Part shown: piece by piece, positions 44,193 through 52,347 of the stretch
How positions within the stretch are numbered: position 1 is the stretch's first letter
How the letters are laid out: every line of letters starts with the position of its first letter
Assembly: GCA_020636995.1 (NCBI GenBank)
Contig: JACJWU010000002.1
Location: 124,001-188,000 of the forward strand
Direction of reading: 5' to 3'
Source of the DNA: Actinomycetota bacterium
Lineage (GTDB): Bacteria > Actinomycetota > Actinomycetes > S36-B12 > UBA10799
Length of the DNA stretch: 64,000 nucleotides
Made by a program: the position numbers and the translations under genes
The notes under the pieces: model-generated
What the model saw: the letters and a program-made list of their open reading frames with translations, nothing else
Database searches by the model: none
Told to the model about the DNA's origin: nothing

Positions 44193-45830
44193 ATGGCCAC
44201 AGAGACCTCGCCACCGGTCGAATCGGAACCGGAGAAGAAGGGGGGATTCAAGTTCCCCACCGCGTATACGGTGCTGTTCTTCGTCCTGCTGCTCGTCTTC
44301 GCGCTGACGTTCGTCATCAAGCCGGGGTCGTACTCCTACGTCTCCTGCGACGGCGGCAATGCCAAGCCGATCCCGGGCTCGTACGAGCAGATCGACACCA
44401 GCATGACGTTCAAGGAGCGGCTGTACGACCTGTGGTTGTCGCCGGTCAACGGCCTCTACGGCATCCGCGAGGTCTCCGAGCCCGTCGAGGAGGTGACGCC
44501 GGAGCAGCAGGCTGTCGCAGACGAGACCTGTGAGGGTGCGCCTGCCGAGCTCGTCACCGCACCGGGCAACACCGGGCCGTACAACGAGGGTTCGCTGTTC
44601 GGTGCCGCCCAGGTGTTCTTCTTCGTGCTGGCGATCGGTGCGTTCATCACGGTCACCATCAAGACCGGGGCGCTCGATGCCGGTATCGCGCGATTGACCC
44701 ACAGGTACCGGACCCGCGCGAACGTATTGATAGTCGTGCTGATGATCGTGTTCTCCCTGGGTGGCACGACGTACGGCATGGCGGAGGAGACACTGGGCTT
44801 CTACGCCTTGATCGTGCCAATCTTCGTAGCCCTCGGGTACGACCGATTGCTCGGCGCCGTGGTCATCCTGGTGGGAGCCGGGACGGGGACCATGGCATCG
44901 ACGGTCAACCCGTTCGCCACCGGTGTCGCCTCCGACGCCGCCGGCATCGACCTGGGCAACGGCATCGTCCTGCGGTTCCTGATGTACATCGTTCTCACCG
45001 CGACCTCGATCTTCTTCGTGCTGCGGTACGCCCGCAAGATCAAGGGCCACCCCGAGAAGATGCTCGTGCCGTGGACCGAGGAGGACAAGGCCCTCGAGAT
45101 GGAGAGCGAGGGCGAGCCGCCGGAGATGACCGGCTCGCAGAAGGCCGTCATGTGGGTCTTCGCGCTGTCCTTCGTGCTGATGATCTTCTCGGTGGTGCCG
45201 TGGGCGGACCTGCCGGGTCTCGGCGACATCTCGTGGATGGAGCGCATCACGCTCTACTGGTACTTCCCGGAGTTGGCGGCGATGTTCCTGGTGGCCGCGA
45301 TCATCATCGGCCTCATCGGCAAACTCGGTGAGGAGGGGATGGTCACCGCGATCATCGCCGGAATGGGTGACTTCATCGGTGCGGCGTTCATCATCGCGTT
45401 CGCCCGCGGCGTGACGGTGGTGATGAACAACGCCGGGATCACCGACACCGTGCTCAGTTCGCTCGAGGGGATCGTGACCGGCATGACCGGGGCGGTCTTC
45501 GCGGTGATGATGTTCATCGTCAACATCCCACTGGCGTTCCTGGTGCCGTCGTCCTCGGGTCACGCGACCCTGGCGATGCCGATCATGGCTCCACTCGGCG
45601 ACTTCGCCGGTGTCAGCCGCGCGATCGTGGTGACCGCCTACCAGTCGGCCTCGGGATGGGTGAACCTGTTCACGCCGACATCCGCGATCGTCATGGGTGG
45701 TCTGGCCATTGCCAAGGTCCGGTACGACCGGTACCTGAAGTGGGTGTGGCCGCTGCTGGTGATCCTGTTCGTGCTGACCTGTGTCCTGCTCGCCCTCGGT
45801 GTGGCAGTGCCAGCACTCGGCGGCAACTGA
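44193..45830 (+). CDS. YfcC-family transporter, likely arginine/ornithine exchange
   Basis: A 545-aa membrane protein with about twelve to thirteen hydrophobic segments and a large soluble loop (residues 60-130). Family features are FKFPTAYTVLFFVLL at the N-terminus, ATMASTVNPFATGVAS and LVPSSSGHATLAMPI near the C-terminus. YfcC proteins often lie beside arginine deiminase genes, so uptake of arginine against ornithine is the natural role here, but it is inferred from context. ATG 44193 follows GGGAG. The gene ends in a strong terminator. Confidence 0.85.
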   Translation: MATETSPPVESEPEKKGGFKFPTAYTVLFFVLLLVFALTFVIKPGSYSYVSCDGGNAKPIPGSYEQIDTSMTFKERLYDLWLSPVNGLYGIREVSEPVEEVTPEQQAVADETCEGAPAELVTAPGNTGPYNEGSLFGAAQVFFFVLAIGAFITVTIKTGALDAGIARLTHRYRTRANVLIVVLMIVFSLGGTTYGMAEETLGFYALIVPIFVALGYDRLLGAVVILVGAGTGTMASTVNPFATGVASDAAGIDLGNGIVLRFLMYIVLTATSIFFVLRYARKIKGHPEKMLVPWTEEDKALEMESEGEPPEMTGSQKAVMWVFALSFVLMIFSVVPWADLPGLGDISWMERITLYWYFPELAAMFLVAAIIIGLIGKLGEEGMVTAIIAGMGDFIGAAFIIAFARGVTVVMNNAGITDTVLSSLEGIVTGMTGAVFAVMMFIVNIPLAFLVPSSSGHATLAMPIMAPLGDFAGVSRAIVVTAYQSASGWVNLFTPTSAIVMGGLAIAKVRYDRYLKWVWPLLVILFVLTCVLLALGVAVPALGGN

Positions 45831-45844
45831 CGCAGAACGCCGAC

Positions 45845-45873
45845 GGCCCCCGATCCCTCGTGGACCGGGGGCC
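45845..45873 (+). terminator. Terminator of the YfcC-type gene
   Basis: GGCCCCCG pairs with CGGGGGCC, extended by GGTCC/GGATC-like pairs, 15 bp after the stop. Confidence 0.75.
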
Positions 45874-45916
45874 GCGGTGTGTCCGGGGTGCGCAGGCTTT
45901 TCGGCAGGCTGCGCTC

Positions 45917-46033
45917 GGTGGGGTTCGTGGGGCGCTGAACCCCATCGGTCTACCTGAACCCCATCCTTTGTCGGGTCGGGCGGTCGGACCCCAGCCGCCG
46001 TTGGGTGGGGTTCGCCGCGACCTGAACCCCATC
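45917..46033. repeat. Two hairpin repeats with 87-bp period upstream of pheA
   Basis: GGTGGGGTTC-N10-GAACCCCATC occurs at 45917-45946 and 46004-46033, each able to form a hairpin of about 9 bp; a half copy (TGAACCCCATCC) lies at 45954-45965. The 264-bp gap before pheA holds nothing else clear. No leader peptide rich in Phe was found, so attenuation by that route is not supported. Confidence 0.75.
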
Positions 46034-46093
46034 GGACGCGTCGGTGATGGGACGCCGGAACCGGCCCGCAGGACGAGAAGCCCGCGTGGGAAA

Positions 46094-46951
46094 ATGGCGT
46101 GTGTGACAACCCGACGCATCGCCTACCAGGGCGAACCCGGCGCCAATTCCCACTTGGTGTGCAAACAGCACTACCCGGAGATGGAGGCGATGGCGTGCGC
46201 GTCGTTCGAGGACGTCTTCTCGGCCACGGAGAGCGGAGAAGCGGACCTGGCCATGATCCCCATCGACAACTCGATCGCCGGCCGGGTCAGTGACATCCAC
46301 CATTTCCTGCCCACGTCCAGCCTGCACATCGTCGCCGAGCACTTCCTGCGCATCCAGTTCGCCCTGATGGCCCTGCCGGGCGCGAGCCTGGATTCGATCA
46401 AGACCGTGCACAGCCATGTACACGCGCTCGGGCAGTGCCGCAAAGTGATCCGTGAACTGCACCTGCGGCCGGTCATCGCCGGTGACACTGCAGGCGCGGC
46501 CCGGGAGGTGGCCGAATCCGGGGATCTCACCCAGGCCGCGATCGCGCCGCCCCTGGCGGCCGAGACCTACGGCCTGGAGATCCTGCGGGATGACGTCGAG
46601 GACGAGCAGCACAACACCACCCGTTTCGTGGTGCTGTCCCGGGCACTCGTGCAGGCACCGCGCGGTGATGGCCCGATCGTGACCTCATTCATCTTCAACG
46701 TTCGCAACATCCCGGCTGCGCTGTACAAGGCACTCGGTGGGTTCGCCACCAACGGCGTCAACATGACCAAGCTGGAGAGCTACATGGTCGGCGGCGCGTT
46801 CGCGGCCACACAGTTCCTCGCGGAAGTGGACGGTCATCCCGACGACCCGCCGGTCAAGCGGGCGCTCGAGGAGTTGCGCTTCTTCACCACCGACGTCAAG
46901 ATCCTGGGTGTCTATCCGGCAGATCCCGGTCGTGGAGCCCATCGCGATTAG
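46094..46951 (+). CDS. pheA: Prephenate dehydratase
   Basis: A 285-aa enzyme of phenylalanine synthesis converting prephenate to phenylpyruvate. The opening RRIAYQGEPGANSH, AMIPIDNSIAGRV and the catalytic NTTRFVVLS motif are intact. A C-terminal ACT domain (from about residue 197) has TKLESYMVGGAF in place of the ESRP motif; this form with ATQFLAEVDGHPDD is one I associate mainly with alphaproteobacterial PheA. ATG 46094 is chosen; GTG 46103 is possible. A small membrane-protein gene follows after 10 bp. Confidence 0.9.
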   Translation: MACVTTRRIAYQGEPGANSHLVCKQHYPEMEAMACASFEDVFSATESGEADLAMIPIDNSIAGRVSDIHHFLPTSSLHIVAEHFLRIQFALMALPGASLDSIKTVHSHVHALGQCRKVIRELHLRPVIAGDTAGAAREVAESGDLTQAAIAPPLAAETYGLEILRDDVEDEQHNTTRFVVLSRALVQAPRGDGPIVTSFIFNVRNIPAALYKALGGFATNGVNMTKLESYMVGGAFAATQFLAEVDGHPDDPPVKRALEELRFFTTDVKILGVYPADPGRGAHRD

Positions 46952-46961
46952 GCTGTGACGC

Positions 46962-47168
46962 ATGAGCGGGGCAGCGAAGAGCAACGTGCTGATGTTCTTG
47001 GCCGCGATGTGCGCGGTGGGCACGATATGGCTCGGACTCGTGGCGGTGACGGGACCCAACCTGGTCTACGGACTGATGGCGCTATTGCTTGCAGTGGCAA
47101 CGGTCGTCTCGTGGCGGGCCTATCGATCCCTCCTGCGCGACCTCGACGCCAGGGAGCCCCGGACATGA
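46962..47168 (+). CDS. Small membrane protein
   Basis: A 68-aa protein with two hydrophobic segments (about residues 9-30 and 34-54) and a basic/acidic C-terminal tail (RAYRSLLRDLDAREPR). No family is recognised. ATG 46962 lies 10 bp after the pheA stop, so it is probably co-transcribed. Confidence 0.6.
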   Translation: MSGAAKSNVLMFLAAMCAVGTIWLGLVAVTGPNLVYGLMALLLAVATVVSWRAYRSLLRDLDAREPRT

Positions 47169-47169
47169 C

Positions 47170-47205
47170 GAAACGCCGCCACCCGCGATGGGTAGGCGGC
47201 GTTTC
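47170..47205. terminator. Bidirectional terminator between small membrane gene and whiB
   Basis: GAAACGCCGCC pairs perfectly with GGCGGCGTTTC around a 14-nt loop, between two convergent genes. Confidence 0.8.
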
Positions 47206-47211
47206 GAGGTT

Positions 47212-47586
47212 TCAGGACACGACGCCCAGGGCGCCAGGGGAGACGGCCTCGGAGATCTCGGCGGCCGCGGCCACCGCACCCTCTCCGCGTTGGCGGGGGA
47301 ACTGGGCAAGAGCGATGCGCACGTAAACGCGCTCTCGCTCCTCCTCGGTCAACCCGCCCCACACGCCGTAGGGCTCTCGGGCGCGGATGGCGTAGTCGGC
47401 GCAGTCGATGCGCACGTCGCACCGGGCACACACGGCCTTCGCAGCACGGTCCCGACGCAGTCTTGCCAGCCCCCGCTCGTTCTGCGGATGGAAGAACAAC
47501 TCAGGGTCGGCTTCGCGGCAGGAACCGATCTCCTGCCAGTCCCAGATGGCATCGGCCGGCACTTGTGACAGAGGTTGTTGCGGCAT
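47212..47586 (-). CDS. WhiB-family iron-sulfur transcription factor (WhiB3/WhiD-like)
   Basis: A 124-aa protein. The four iron-sulfur cysteines are Cys23, Cys53, Cys56 and Cys62 (C-x29-C-x2-C-x5-C), followed by the turn EPYGVWGGLTEEER. The block FFHPQNERGLARLRRDRAA is closest to WhiB3/WhiD among the WhiB types I know. Such proteins sense redox or NO and act with the main sigma factor. ATG 47586 has GGAGAAGG upstream. The C-terminus extends about 35 residues past the usual end. A 369-bp gene-free control region lies upstream. Confidence 0.9.
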   Translation of the reverse strand: MPQQPLSQVPADAIWDWQEIGSCREADPELFFHPQNERGLARLRRDRAAKAVCARCDVRIDCADYAIRAREPYGVWGGLTEEERERVYVRIALAQFPRQRGEGAVAAAAEISEAVSPGALGVVS

Positions 47587-47893
47587 GTAGACCTTCTCCA
47601 ATCAGCCGGCCGGTGCCGGCGACGGCCACTCACACCTGCTGTGAGCGGTCTCCCTCCTTGCGCTCCACTGACTTCATCGGTGCGCCTTAACCACGACATG
47701 AACGCTACTGACAGTGAGCGGTCGGGGCATCGTCCATTCGGTTGGTCTCGCCCTCAGCCGTTCGACGACATTATGCGCAGAGTAATCACCTTCGGGTCAA
47801 GTTACTCGCGTGAATCCGTCCCAAGGGTCAGTTCGGACACGCAGCGTCACACGAAAGAGGCAATCCGCGCCGCATGGAGCGGTATTGACCATC

Positions 47894-47941
47894 CTCACGC
47901 TGTGTGAGATGTGCCTTATGTGCAGTGTGATCTGCCTCACG
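47894..47941. promoter_or_regulatory. Palindromes in the whiB-DUF3039 control region
   Basis: CTCAC-N5-GTGAG (47894-47908) and TGTGATCTGCCTCACG (47926-47941) lie just before the DUF3039 start. The second fits the CRP-type pattern TGTGA-N6-TCAC seen before the three CHAP-like genes. The rest of the 369-bp region contains a weak inverted repeat GAGTAA/TTACTC near 47780-47808. Confidence 0.4.
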
Positions 47942-47954
47942 TAGACTCAGCCGT

Positions 47955-48227
47955 ATGGCTACTTCTGATCCGCTGGAAAGCCCAGGGCTGTCCGGCGACA
48001 CCCTGGTGGAGGCCGACCCCCGACTCGAGGAGGGGGACCACGAGCGCTTCGCCCACTACGTGAAGAAGGACAAGATTCTGGCCAGTGCCGTTATGGGCGA
48101 GCCGGTCGTGGCTCTGTGCGGCAAGGTCTGGGTCCCCAACCGCGATCCTGCGCGGTTCCCGGTCTGTCCGACATGCGAGGCGATCTACAAGGGCCTGGCG
48201 CCCGGTGGTGACGATTCGGAGGAATGA
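47955..48227 (+). CDS. DUF3039-family protein
   Basis: A 90-aa acidic protein, found as far as I know only in actinobacteria. Conserved features are HYVKKDKILASAVMG, VVALCGKVWVPNRDP and PVCPTCEAIYKGL; the three cysteines (C-x14-C-x2-C) suggest a small metal-binding site. Function unknown. ATG 47955. It is divergent from whiB. The IclR gene follows after 89 bp. Confidence 0.85.
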   Translation: MATSDPLESPGLSGDTLVEADPRLEEGDHERFAHYVKKDKILASAVMGEPVVALCGKVWVPNRDPARFPVCPTCEAIYKGLAPGGDDSEE

Positions 48228-48316
48228 ACCTCCGAAATCCGGATATCTATGACCCGAGGCCGACACTCCGGCATCCGGTGATCGCCACTGGTGCGGTACG
48301 GCGAGAAGGTGGATTG

Positions 48317-48946
48317 ATGACCGCAGAAACCTCTCAGACGCTCGATCGCGGGTTGACCCTGCTGACGCTGTTGGCCGATCACCCCGAGGGCATGCGCGTG
48401 AGCGAGATCGCCGCCGAACTCGGGATCGGGCGCACGGTTGTCTACCGCCTCGTGGTCACCCTCGAGAAACATGCCCTGCTGCGGCGGGCTGCCGATGGCC
48501 GGTGTCACGTCGGTCTCGGGTTGATCGGACTGGCCCGTCAGGTTCAGCCGCTCCTGCGGGAGGCGGCGCTGCCGCCGCTGCGGCGGCTGGCCGACACCAC
48601 CACCGCGACGGCCCACCTGACGATCACCGACGGTGCTGACGGCCTGGTGGTGGTGGCGGTGGCCGAGCCTCCGCGCGCGGAGTTGTTCGTGGGATTGCGG
48701 GTGGGTTCTCGCTCAGGGCTGGAGGAGACCGCCGCGGGCCAAGCGATCCTGCTCTCGCGCCGCGGTGACGCTCGCCCCGTGGTGGCACCTCCGCGCGGGC
48801 CCGGGGGTGTGGCCTCGGCGGCCGCCGCGTTGTCGGTGCCGGGGATCGAGGCCGTGGTCGGCCTGTATCTGCTGACGTCACCGGATGAGGCCGTCCTCAG
48901 TGAACTGGTGGCCGCGCGTGACGCCATCGCCACCCGCCTTCGCTGA
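48317..48946 (+). CDS. IclR-family transcriptional regulator
   Basis: A 209-aa protein. Residues 5-70 form the winged helix-turn-helix (MRVSEIAAELGIGRTVVYRL) and the rest the IclR effector domain, a little shorter than the usual 250 aa. No metabolic gene sits beside it to hint at the effector. ATG 48317 follows AAGGTGGA. Confidence 0.85.
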   Translation: MTAETSQTLDRGLTLLTLLADHPEGMRVSEIAAELGIGRTVVYRLVVTLEKHALLRRAADGRCHVGLGLIGLARQVQPLLREAALPPLRRLADTTTATAHLTITDGADGLVVVAVAEPPRAELFVGLRVGSRSGLEETAAGQAILLSRRGDARPVVAPPRGPGGVASAAAALSVPGIEAVVGLYLLTSPDEAVLSELVAARDAIATRLR

Positions 48947-48951
48947 GCGGT

Positions 48952-50394
48952 TCAGCCCACGTTCGGGGGCTCACCGGTTTTCTTCGTGGGTCCCCAGCAG
49001 CCGTTGACCGTGGCGACGATCCCGTCGACGGCCTGCCGCGTGGACAGCGGGCTGTAGGACTGCGGACGGTTGTTGACCAGCGCCGAGAAGATCTTCAACT
49101 CCCCGTCGGCGCCCTTGGTGTAGCCCGAGAGGCCGATGGTGTCGAAGAGGGTGCCGGTCTTGGCGAACACCTGCCCGGCCGCGCACTTGCTCGGGTTCGT
49201 CGTGTAGCGCCCGGTACCGGCTGAGAGCGTCCCCGTGCGCCCGCCGATGGGCAGACTCGACAGGAACGAGTCGAATTCCGGGTGCTCGTCGGTCTGTAGA
49301 GCAACGCCGAGCAGATCGGTCACGAACCGCGGGGTGAGGCGGTCGGTACGGGACAGCCCGCTGCCGTCCTTGAGTTGCAGCCCGGCGGTATCGAGACCGA
49401 GTTCGCGCAGGGTGTCCCGGGCCGCCAGGCGGCCGCCCTTGAAGGTGCCCTTGCGTCCCCTCTCCACGGCCACCTGCCGGAAGAGCATCTCGGCGATGTT
49501 GTTCTCGCTGACCTGCATCATGTAGCGGACCTGGGCGGCGACTGTGTCACCGGTGACCTGGGCTGCCACGGTCGCTGTGTCCGGTGTCTTCACACGGCCC
49601 TTGGTGCGGGCCTTCACGCCCCGTGCCCGAAGCGCGGAAGTGAACACCGACGCGGCCTCGCCGGCGGCATCCCACTGATAGACCCCGATCCTGCCGAGAG
49701 GCCGCACCGGACGTGCGATGTAGGGCTGGTACGAGTTGGTCCACCCCGGCCCCTTCTTGGGCTTGCCGTACAGCGAATCGTCCACCAGGACCTTGACCGC
49801 CGGCCGCTTCGTGGGCGGGGTCACCAGCGGGCAGGGTCGCTTCGTCGTCGACTTGCGGGTCTTGCCGTCCACGGTGCAGGTCTTCGGTCGGTAGTCGGGC
49901 GGCTGGACGCGGTCGGGCAGCAGGGCGTTGGTCCGCAGGTACTTCGCGGTGGCTCTTGCCAGTCGCGTGAGTTCGTCCGAGCCCAGCGTCGTATCCCCAC
50001 CTCCGCGCAGGATCACGGTGCCCTTCTCGGGCACCAAGGTGTCGGTGGTCATCCGGTTGTCCGGTCCGAGGACCTTCAGGGCCGTGAGCGCTGTCACGAT
50101 CTTCATGTTGGATGCCGGCCGCAGGGGGGTGTCGGCCATGCGGGAGTAGAGGCGTTCGCCGGTAGCGGCATCGACGACGTCGAGGCCGAACCTGCTACCG
50201 ATGCGCGGGTTGCTGACCCGCAGTGGCACCAGGAAGGCGATCGTGGCGTTCGCTTGCGCGCTGGAGACCTTGGCACTGAGTCGCGCGGCGGCCGCTGCCG
50301 CGTCGGCACGTTGGGCCAGGGAGTCGGAATCGGCCACCGCTGGGGCGGCGGACAACACGAGGGCGGCGCTGCACAGCGCAATGACGGACCGCAT
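48952..50394 (-). CDS. dacB: D-alanyl-D-alanine carboxypeptidase/endopeptidase (PBP4 type, S13)
   Basis: A 480-aa exported penicillin-binding protein that trims peptidoglycan stem peptides. Signal peptide MRSVIALCSAALVLSAAPAVA. Active-site motifs are SNMK (Ser95, Lys98), SENN and FAKTGTL, all intact and in the right order. The mature part has several Lys/Arg-rich stretches that would bind cell wall. ATG 50394 is chosen; GTG 50400 is possible. It is convergent with the IclR gene (5-bp gap). Confidence 0.9.
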   Translation of the reverse strand: MRSVIALCSAALVLSAAPAVADSDSLAQRADAAAAAARLSAKVSSAQANATIAFLVPLRVSNPRIGSRFGLDVVDAATGERLYSRMADTPLRPASNMKIVTALTALKVLGPDNRMTTDTLVPEKGTVILRGGGDTTLGSDELTRLARATAKYLRTNALLPDRVQPPDYRPKTCTVDGKTRKSTTKRPCPLVTPPTKRPAVKVLVDDSLYGKPKKGPGWTNSYQPYIARPVRPLGRIGVYQWDAAGEAASVFTSALRARGVKARTKGRVKTPDTATVAAQVTGDTVAAQVRYMMQVSENNIAEMLFRQVAVERGRKGTFKGGRLAARDTLRELGLDTAGLQLKDGSGLSRTDRLTPRFVTDLLGVALQTDEHPEFDSFLSSLPIGGRTGTLSAGTGRYTTNPSKCAAGQVFAKTGTLFDTIGLSGYTKGADGELKIFSALVNNRPQSYSPLSTRQAVDGIVATVNGCWGPTKKTGEPPNVG

Positions 50395-50595
50395 GGACAC
50401 CTACGGTAACCCGCCGGTGGGGTGTACCTCTGGACTCGGTCGCCGACAGGGTGAGTCGGGGGGCCACAGGAGGCGCATTCGACCGCTAACCGGACGCCTG
50501 AGACTCCTTGCCCCGTCCGGTCTACACTGGACACACGTGATTCATGTTTTCTTGGCTGTGTGTCGATGCAGTCAGGGACACACCTGGGAGGCCCC

Positions 50596-52347
50596 ATGAA
50601 GCGCCGAGGCGCGGTCGTTGCTGCTCTGGCAGCCGGCTGTCTGACCGCCAGTGCGGTCGCCCCGCTGCATGCTGCCCCGGAGCCCCGTCGGTACCTGTCG
50701 GGCTGGCTGCCGTATTGGAGCACACAGACCTCCACCGCGAGTTTTCTGACGAACTCGGACCTCTTCAGCGACATCTCGCCGTTCTGGCACGACGCGCGCT
50801 GGGACGGATCGTCGATCTATGTGCACAACCACCTGTCCGCCACTGCCCAGGCCGCCGCGCTGGCGAAGTTGCAGGGGCAGGGCGTCAAGATCCTGCCATC
50901 GATCACCGACGGCTCCGGCAAGGGCCGGATGGCCGCGACACTGGCCTCGAAGACCAAGCGCGCCGCACACGTCGCGGACATCGTTGATCTGGTTCTCACC
51001 AACGGCTACGACGGCATCGACCTCGACTACGAGACGTTCGCTTTCAGCGACGGCAGTTCCAGTTGGGCCCAGACCCGGCCGAACTGGGTGGCTTTCGTCG
51101 AGGAGTTGGCCGCGGCGCTGCACGCCGAGGGCAAACTGTTGTCCGTCACGGTGCCGCCCATGTACGACGCCGATTACGACTCCTCAAGTGGCTACTGGGT
51201 CTACGACTACGCCGCGGTCGGCAAGCACGTCGACCTGCTGCGGATCATGGCCTACGACTACTCCGTCGGCAGCCCCGGACCGATCGCGCCACTGGGCTGG
51301 GTCCAGAAGGTCGCAGCGTTCGCGCCCACCCAACTGCCGGGCAGCAAGGTGCAACTCGGCATCCCTGTCTACGGTCGCAACTGGTACACCGGCAAGACCG
51401 GGAAGTGCCCGGTCGGCCAGGAGATCAAGACCAGCAACTACTCGATGACCGCTGGGAACGCGCTATCGTCGCTTGCCGGCGACGGGGTGGCACCGAGTCA
51501 GATCACCCGGGATGCCAGTTCCGGCGAACTGACGGTGTCGTACTCCATCACGTACAAGGGTCTGGACGCCAAGGGGGAGAAGACCGAATGTGCGGTCAGC
51601 CGTAAGGCGTTCTTCGCTGACGCCACCTCGGTCGCCGACCGGGTCCGCGTCGCGCGGGCCGCCGGGCTCGCCGGAGCCGCGTTGTGGACGATCGGCGGCG
51701 AATCCGCGGACCAATGGCCTGCCGTGCGCAAGGCGGTGGGTGTGCAGAAGGACAAGCCGGCCGCACGCAAGGGCGCCAACGTGAAGATCGGCGCACCCCG
51801 CTTCGTGACCCGCGGGCAAGCCGGCTCCTTCTCGGCGAAGGTGACGGTCGACGGCAAACCCACCAGTGGTGGCAAGGCCCGGTTGCAGGCCAACCCCGCG
51901 GGCAAGGGCGGCTGGCGCACGGTGGCGCGCAAGAAGCTGCCGAAGTCCGGACGCGTGGTGTTTTCGCACAAGGTCAAGAAGAACTCGAAGTTCCGGATCG
52001 CGGTCTCCAAGACCGGAACCCGCAAGGCAGCCCGCAGCGTGGTCGTGCGCACGAAGGTGAGGGCCGCAGTCCGGGTCAACAGTTCCATCGTCGCCTTCAC
52101 AGGGCAACCGGTCCGGCTCAGTGGCACCGTGCTGCCCGCACGCAAGGGGATCACGGTCGTCAGGCAGCGGCTCGTGGAGGGTTCCTGGACGCCGCTGGGG
52201 CGGACCCGCACGCGCTCTGACGGCTCCTACCGCTTCAGCGTCACACCGACGGTGAAGAACGGCAGCTACACCTACCGCGTGGTGTCTGAGCCGTTCGACG
52301 GGTACGCCAGGGGATACAGCTCGCCGATCAGTTTCCGCTCGCGCTGA
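50596..52347 (+). CDS. Secreted GH18-family glycoside hydrolase
   Basis: A 583-aa protein with a signal peptide (KRRGAVVAALAAGCLTAS to LHAAPEP). Residues 32-395 form a GH18 barrel with the catalytic motif YDGIDLDYE (Glu146 as acid) and the later MAYDYSVGSPGPIAPLGW, closest to the YaaH/SpoIIL-like group that cleaves cell-wall or N-acetylglucosamine linkages. Residues 410-583 form two basic beta-sandwich repeats, likely wall-binding. ATG 50596 follows GGGAGG. Its end overlaps the convergent aminotransferase gene by 20 bp. Confidence 0.87.
   Translation: MKRRGAVVAALAAGCLTASAVAPLHAAPEPRRYLSGWLPYWSTQTSTASFLTNSDLFSDISPFWHDARWDGSSIYVHNHLSATAQAAALAKLQGQGVKILPSITDGSGKGRMAATLASKTKRAAHVADIVDLVLTNGYDGIDLDYETFAFSDGSSSWAQTRPNWVAFVEELAAALHAEGKLLSVTVPPMYDADYDSSSGYWVYDYAAVGKHVDLLRIMAYDYSVGSPGPIAPLGWVQKVAAFAPTQLPGSKVQLGIPVYGRNWYTGKTGKCPVGQEIKTSNYSMTAGNALSSLAGDGVAPSQITRDASSGELTVSYSITYKGLDAKGEKTECAVSRKAFFADATSVADRVRVARAAGLAGAALWTIGGESADQWPAVRKAVGVQKDKPAARKGANVKIGAPRFVTRGQAGSFSAKVTVDGKPTSGGKARLQANPAGKGGWRTVARKKLPKSGRVVFSHKVKKNSKFRIAVSKTGTRKAARSVVVRTKVRAAVRVNSSIVAFTGQPVRLSGTVLPARKGITVVRQRLVEGSWTPLGRTRTRSDGSYRFSVTPTVKNGSYTYRVVSEPFDGYARGYSSPISFRSR

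Noticed and set aside
45917..46094. Phe leader-peptide attenuator for pheA
   Set aside because: No short frame rich in Phe codons and no antiterminator/terminator pair; only repeat hairpins.
43872..46109. A 745-codon open frame on the minus strand
   Set aside because: It lies antisense to the YfcC transporter, is very rich in His, Arg and Asp, and has no family motif; it is a mirror of the real gene's codon pattern.
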